This document shows, piece after piece, positions 32,024 through 35,748 of a DNA stretch of 35,748 nt. Location: positions 1 through 35,748 of the forward strand of contig DATKMK010000095.1 of the NCBI GenBank assembly GCA_035541895.1, read 5' to 3'. The stretch is from DATKMK01 sp035541895. Lineage in GTDB: Bacteria > Desulfobacterota > Binatia > HRBIN30 > JACQVA1. The notes beneath the pieces were generated by a model, which saw only the letters and a list, made by a program, of their open reading frames with translations, made no database searches and was not told the origin of the DNA. The translations under genes were made by a program, and so were the position numbers. The first letter of the stretch is position 1, and the number at the start of each line of letters is the position of its first letter.

Positions 32024-32115
32024 GCTCGTCACCCCCTCGGCGATAGTCAGGGACGCGATCCATCGCTGCAACACGCCGGTCGTGGCCATCGCCGACTTAA
32101 AGGGTAGAGTCTATT

Positions 32116-32130
32116 GTCTTACATTAAGAC
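32116..32130. promoter_or_regulatory. Palindrome just upstream of decayed brnT (possible antitoxin operator)
   Basis: A perfect inverted repeat GTCTTA-CAT-TAAGAC ending 2 bases before the presumed GTG start of the toxin gene. BrnA-type antitoxins autoregulate by binding such sites, so this may be the former operator. Confidence 0.45.
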
Positions 32131-32132
32131 CC

Positions 32133-32399
32133 GTGCGCTTCGTCTGGAACACGCGAAGGGCAGTGGCCAATCTCAAGAAGCACCGGGTATCGTTCGAAGA
32201 AGCGTCGACTGCCTTCGATGATGAGCTGGGCGCCTAGTATCCCGACCGCCTGCATGAAGACCGTTTCATCCTGATCGGATACTCGCGTCAACAACGACTG
32301 CTCTACGTCGTGCATGCGGAGGTGACGCCGGACGCCATCCGGATCATCAGCGCACGAAAGGCCACCAGACATGAGAAAGCGCGCTACGAGAACGACTGA
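32133..32399 (+). pseudogene. brnT: BrnT-family toxin with in-frame TAG
   Basis: Read from GTG 32133, the frame encodes FVWNTRRAVANLKKHRVSF, EEASTAFDDELGA, then TAG at 32235-32237, then YPDRLHEDRFILIGYSRQQR, LLYVVHAEV, IRIISARKATRHEKARYEND and TGA. This is a complete 88-residue BrnT ribonuclease toxin (F-x-W-D/N ... KH-x-V-x-F-E-E-A ... R-I-I-S-A-R-x-A-T-x-x-E). The amber codon lies at a site normally holding an ordinary residue, and the partner antitoxin is also broken. It is therefore a pseudogene and not a case of recoding. Confidence 0.85.
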
Positions 32400-32705
32400 T
32401 CCCCTCGACGGTACGGTCGACTTCACTAGATCCGGACCGATGAGGCGGAATGCCTTCGCTGATGCCGCCGAACCAGGGGGCCTTCCCTGCTCTCTCTGTG
32501 GGAAATGCCGCAGCTCGCGAACGGCGCCGTGTTGCTGCGACGCGGCCATCCGGGGAAGGAAAAGCATCGAACGACCCTGATTCGATTGGTTCGGCTACCC
32601 GAAGTACTCCGGAAGGAGCTGGAGCGAACTGCTCGTTCGAAGCACCTCAACCTGCACCAGGCGATGCGTGCCGCACTGCTCGGTTGGATCCGTCGGGCGA
32701 GTTGA
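32371..32705 (+). pseudogene. brnA: BrnA-type antitoxin, frameshifted
   Basis: The ATG at 32371 overlaps the toxin's 3' end, as in intact loci, and encodes MRKRATRTTDPLDGTVDFT plus SGPMRRNAF. Family similarity then resumes in another frame from about 32505 (LANGAVLLRRG ... VRLPEVLRKELERTARSKHL, NLHQAMRAALLGWIRR) to a TGA at 32703-32705. The second part is the ribbon-helix-helix/CopG-like DNA-binding and dimer region. The frame change at about 32460-32500 inactivates it. Confidence 0.75.
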
Positions 32706-32713
32706 ACGGCATC

Positions 32714-35700
32714 TCACGGCGCCCCTTCAGTGCGCAACTCTTCGGAGCGCGCCAGCGCCCTGTCGAGTGCGTCCATCTCGAAGAATTCCAGGCGGGTGAA
32801 GCAGCCGTTGCGGGCCAGGCCGAGCGCGAGATGCTCGGTCTCGAAAGGGCCGCCGTCGGGGACCGGGCCTTGCCGCCGAATCGTGACCACGATGCCGTGG
32901 CGCTCGACCACGGGCCACGACCAGCCGAACATGAGCCGCTGGTCGGGTGCGAGATCCCAGAGCACGACGATGCTGTCGACGTACGCTTCCGCGCCCTCGA
33001 TGCGCCCGAGTCCCGTATGCCGATGATCCTCAAGGACGAAGTCGTCGGCGAAGCGGGCGCGGACCCTGGCTCGGTCGTGACCGTTCCATGCATCCGTAAA
33101 CTTATTCAGGAGCTCGACCCACGGCGCCGCGACGGGTTCGATGGCCGCCCAGCGCGTCCACGCCTCGCGCTGCGCGGCGCGCTCGTCGTCGGGGTCGAAG
33201 AAGATCTGCGCGGTGCAGAGCCCGGCCTCGTTCACCTCGTGCACCGCGAGGAACTCGACCTCGAAGCGGCCATCCGGCGGTCCGCCCGCCCACAGTATGC
33301 GTCCAACGGCGACGCGGTCGCCCGCGGTGCCGACGATCGCACGGCGCTGGTGACGGGCGCCCGAAGCGAGGCGCTCGCGTGCCGAGGCGAGCATCAGATC
33401 CAGACCGCCGGAGAGTCCGACGATCGGCCGGCGATCCTCCCACACGAAGTCCGGGGCAAGGAACGCACGCGCGGTGGCGAGCGCCTCCGTGGCGGCCGCG
33501 AGATCGACCACGTCGAACGCAGCCCAGGCGCGCTCCGTGGACGCCACCGCCAGGTTCGAGAATGTCGACGCTTTAGAGGGGCGCGCTTCCTCGCGTCCGC
33601 CCTTGGACCGCCCCATCTCTCTCGGCGTCGATGAAACGGCGCCCTCCAGTTCGACCTCTGCAAAGCGCGCCCGCGCCAGATCGAGATGCTCGGCCTCCCA
33701 CACGTCGGCACGTCGCGCGCGGCCTTCCACATCGAGCTCGACCAACACGATCCACAGATTCTCGAAGGCACCGCCCTCGCGCGTGCCGCGCCAGGCGTAC
33801 TCGAACAGCACCGCGTGTTCGCAGGTGCGGACGTGATCCACGCGTTCCCGCGTGTCCGGCGCCAACTCGATCTGCGCTTGCATGGTCGAGACCACGGCCG
33901 CCGGGCCGTGCAATGTTCCCCAGCCGACCAGGCGGTGATTCTCCCCCACCAGTTCCGGTGCCAAGAGAGTGGCCATGGCGTTCCAGTCACGAGCGGCGAA
34001 GAAGCGCAGATAGTCGGTGAGCCACTTCGATGCGAGCGGGTGCGCCGCTGCCTCGCCCGCTCCCCAGCGCGCGTCGAGTTCGGCGTAGGCGGCGTCGAGG
34101 TCATCGAGGTCCCAGCGCACGTACGCAACGATGCGGCCGCGACCATCCACCTGTGTCAGGATGAGAAAGGCGATCTCGCTGGGCCCGAGGTCGGTATCCG
34201 TGAACTCAAAGGTGGAGCGGTTGAGAGCTAGTTGATGGCCGCGCGTCGCTAGCATCTGAGAGTCGCCGCGAAGCGTGCGCCCATCCGCGACCTCGCGGGT
34301 GAACGCCACGTATCGATCGCGGTCGAGCTCGAGCTGCACGACGCGCCGGCGGTCGGAGCAGTGAAAGTCCTCTGCGAAGAGCTGCTCGAAGGCCTGCCAA
34401 TCGTGAGCGACCATGCAGGCGATCACTGGATCAGTCGTCGCGCTGGCGGCGTTGGCGAATCCCTCGATACGCCTGTCCTGAACCCTGTCGAAGCGCAGGA
34501 CCATGCCCGTTCGTCCCGAGTAGGCGCCATCTTTCGGCGCCGTATCGAGGGACGGTGAATGTGCAGGCAGGCCGCTACTCGGGATGAACGGTTGAGGGTC
34601 GGCGGCCAGCTCGGCGAAGCGCGCCAGCGCGCCATCGCGGTCCTCGATGTCGTAGGCGTCCCTGCGCGCGACCCTGCCTTGCTCGTCCACTTCCGCGACG
34701 CCGAAAAACGGGTTCTCGAACGCGCCTCCGTCGCGCGTGCCGAGCAGCGTCACCTGCCGCAAGATGCCGCGCGCGGAGAGACGGATGTGGTCGGCGCGAT
34801 AGCGGGCGTCGGGCGAGAGATCGAAGGCCGACTGCTCCATCCGGAACAACGTCTCTGAGTCGTGCCCCGCGTCGCCCCAGCCGAGGCGTCGGTGGTCGCG
34901 ATAGACGAAGCCCGGAGCGAGCCTGGCAGCGTAGGCTCGCCAGTCGCGAGCCTGCCTGAGGCGATGCGTCGCCAACGCTCCGGTCAAGCGTGGGTACGCG
35001 GCCGCCTCGCCGGCCTCGAAGCGTGCATCGAGCTCGGCGTAGGCAGCTTCCTCGTCTTCGAGGTCGAACAGCACGAGTCCGACGATGCGCCCGTCGCCGT
35101 CGACCTCGTGCAGCGCCAGGTGGTCTTCCATTGCGAGCGGGCCGCCGCCCTCCGCGACCTCGCCCTCGAAGCGGTGGAAGTTGAGCGCCAGCCGCTCGCC
35201 GCGCGTCGCCCGCAGGTGTGAGATGAAGCGGCTGTTGGGCACGTCGAAGAGGAAGCGGAACTGCTCCAGCCAGACGTCGCGGGCGCAGGTGTTGCGCACC
35301 AGGCGCCGGCGTTCGTCGAACGTCATCACCGGCGCCACGCAGGCGAGGACCCCCTCCCAGTCGCGCCCGTTGAAGCAGCGGAAGAGCTCGCGATCTGACC
35401 GCGCCGCGGCGTTCTCGAACCAGTCGGCCACAGAGTCGCTGCCGTGCCCGCTCACCTCATCGAAGCGCGCCAGTGCCTCGGCGTCGAGGTCGGGTTCCCA
35501 AAGCTCGCCTCGCGCGATGAGACCGTCGGCTCCGAAAGCGAACAGCTGGAGGAGCACATTCTCGAAAGCCCCGCCGCTGTCGCGAGCGCTGCCGAAATAG
35601 GTGCAGCGAACCAGGAGGGCATCAGGCGCGAGGGCGAGTACCCCGTCGGTGCGCCCCGTGAAGCCTATGGCGAGCTCGGTCTGCAAGCGGGTGTGGTCGA

Positions 35701-35748
35701 GGAACTCCGCGGCCCCTCGTGTGCTCCAGGTGCCGAGGTTCCGATGGT
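32714..35748 (-). CDS. Large protein of tandem NTF2/SnoaL-like domains (5' end outside window)
   Basis: The minus-strand frame is open from the window edge (35746) to TGA at 32714, giving at least 1010 residues; an apparent TTG start at 35686 is not real, since similarity continues upstream (HRNLGTWSTRGAAEFL). It comprises six and a half cone-fold NTF2/SnoaL-like domains of about 135-150 residues. Two types alternate: type A (Y/E-DHR-x-LGWG ... GGAFEN ... DVWE) and type B (F-x-x-DRRR-x-V ... A-T-R-G-x-x-LALN ... LDDLDAAYAELDAR). Order: A, B, A, linker, B, A, linker, B, A. Each linker coincides with a palindromic DNA repeat. NTF2-like domains bind small hydrophobic ligands or mediate contacts. 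I recall similar repeats at the C-terminus of large ATPase/cyclase proteins, but the N-terminal part is not visible. Confidence 0.75.
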   Translation of the reverse strand, partial: HRNLGTWSTRGAAEFLDHTRLQTELAIGFTGRTDGVLALAPDALLVRCTYFGSARDSGGAFENVLLQLFAFGADGLIARGELWEPDLDAEALARFDEVSGHGSDSVADWFENAAARSDRELFRCFNGRDWEGVLACVAPVMTFDERRRLVRNTCARDVWLEQFRFLFDVPNSRFISHLRATRGERLALNFHRFEGEVAEGGGPLAMEDHLALHEVDGDGRIVGLVLFDLEDEEAAYAELDARFEAGEAAAYPRLTGALATHRLRQARDWRAYAARLAPGFVYRDHRRLGWGDAGHDSETLFRMEQSAFDLSPDARYRADHIRLSARGILRQVTLLGTRDGGAFENPFFGVAEVDEQGRVARRDAYDIEDRDGALARFAELAADPQPFIPSSGLPAHSPSLDTAPKDGAYSGRTGMVLRFDRVQDRRIEGFANAASATTDPVIACMVAHDWQAFEQLFAEDFHCSDRRRVVQLELDRDRYVAFTREVADGRTLRGDSQMLATRGHQLALNRSTFEFTDTDLGPSEIAFLILTQVDGRGRIVAYVRWDLDDLDAAYAELDARWGAGEAAAHPLASKWLTDYLRFFAARDWNAMATLLAPELVGENHRLVGWGTLHGPAAVVSTMQAQIELAPDTRERVDHVRTCEHAVLFEYAWRGTREGGAFENLWIVLVELDVEGRARRADVWEAEHLDLARARFAEVELEGAVSSTPREMGRSKGGREEARPSKASTFSNLAVASTERAWAAFDVVDLAAATEALATARAFLAPDFVWEDRRPIVGLSGGLDLMLASARERLASGARHQRRAIVGTAGDRVAVGRILWAGGPPDGRFEVEFLAVHEVNEAGLCTAQIFFDPDDERAAQREAWTRWAAIEPVAAPWVELLNKFTDAWNGHDRARVRARFADDFVLEDHRHTGLGRIEGAEAYVDSIVVLWDLAPDQRLMFGWSWPVVERHGIVVTIRRQGPVPDGGPFETEHLALGLARNGCFTRLEFFEMDALDRALARSEELRTEGAP
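33565..33631. repeat. Palindromic element within the NTF2-repeat gene (linker 2)
   Basis: TCGACGC (33565-33571) and GCGTCGA (33625-33631) bound a segment that also contains GGGGCG/CGCCCC inner arms. It is translated in frame as a Ser/Gly/Arg/Lys-rich linker (about residues 686-708 counted from 35686) between a type A and a type B domain. It looks like a small insertion. Confidence 0.5.
34460..34591. repeat. Composite interspersed palindromic element within the NTF2-repeat gene (linker 1)
   Basis: Two interleaved inverted repeats. TCCCTCGATACG (34460-34471) is exactly complementary in inverse to 34541-34552. CCGTTCGTCCCGAGTAG (34507-34523) matches the inverse of 34575-34591 at 16 of 17 bases. 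Inner arms GTCCTG/CAGGAC and GGCGCC/GGCGCC are also present. The 132 bp equal 44 codons, are stop-free, and form the linker between a type A and a type B domain. The TTCGACAGG...TCAGGACAGG core resembles short interspersed repeats common in some bacterial genomes (from memory). Confidence 0.65.

Noticed and set aside
32235..32237. In-frame TAG in brnT as pyrrolysine or programmed readthrough
   Set aside because: The position has no special catalytic role, the partner antitoxin is frameshifted, and no downstream recoding structure is apparent. Decay explains it better.
32714..35686. Complete 990-residue protein starting at TTG 35686
   Set aside because: The same frame and domain similarity continue to the window edge, so the true start is outside.

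Overview
The window is high-GC bacterial chromosome with short intergenic gaps. The content fits an uncultivated, deltaproteobacterium-like soil or groundwater lineage. A secreted Cys-rich protein carries a dockerin-like CCGDCNQDGRVTVDEL motif of the kind I associate with Candidatus Binatota/Desulfobacterota_B assemblies. A psd-pssA-leuA-leuB-asd-like-truA block and an F420-reductase-like gene fit the same picture. The lineage call is inference, because no rRNA or other marker is present.

Layout. (1) 1-332: the last 57 codons of a tyrosine recombinase point at a tRNA-Asn, which looks like the edge of an integrated element. (2) 436-4452, minus strand: fatty-acid desaturase, a broken endonuclease/exonuclease/phosphatase gene, a TPM-domain exported protein overlapping a nucleotidyltransferase, and a radical-SAM protein. 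(3) 4737-12000: quinone oxidoreductase, two methyltransferases, an enoyl-CoA hydratase / deazaflavin-reductase-like / TPR-lipoprotein operon joined by ATGA overlaps, a small conserved gene, a decayed histidine kinase, two tandem AhpD/CMD-fold genes and a DedA-like membrane protein. (4) 12010-19109: PLP-dependent decarboxylase/lyase-like enzyme, two secreted proteins, a MotA/TolQ plus MotB/OmpA-like pair, and a PQQ-type sugar dehydrogenase with a C-terminal sorting-type tail. (5) 19292-24089: tRNA-Ala(GGC), a small exported protein, rarA, nadK, recN. (6) 24226-32023: an OmpA-like porin with its own promoter, then on the minus strand the psd-pssA-leuA-leuB-asd-like-truA operon. (7) 32116-32705: a decayed brnTA toxin-antitoxin locus. 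(8) 32714 to the window end: a very long gene made of tandem NTF2/SnoaL-like domains, open at its 5' end.

The two strongest unusual signals are these. First, in the second CMD-fold gene (10865-11365) an otherwise intact frame has one TGA, at the fourth position of the C-x-x-C redox motif; this makes it a selenoprotein candidate, with a recent nonsense mutation as the alternative. Second, the pssA-leuA gap (30070-30458) carries a Leu-rich leader peptide whose ATG overlaps the pssA stop, two tandem terminator hairpins with near-identical arms, and a 10-bp antiterminator pairing. Together these look like ribosome-mediated attenuation of leucine genes placed inside a phospholipid operon. Further points of interest are the asd-like protein, which lacks the catalytic Cys and His, and palindromic repeat elements that are translated as linkers in the NTF2-repeat protein.

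Several accessory genes (EEP nuclease, histidine kinase, brnT, brnA) are visibly decaying, while the core genes are intact.
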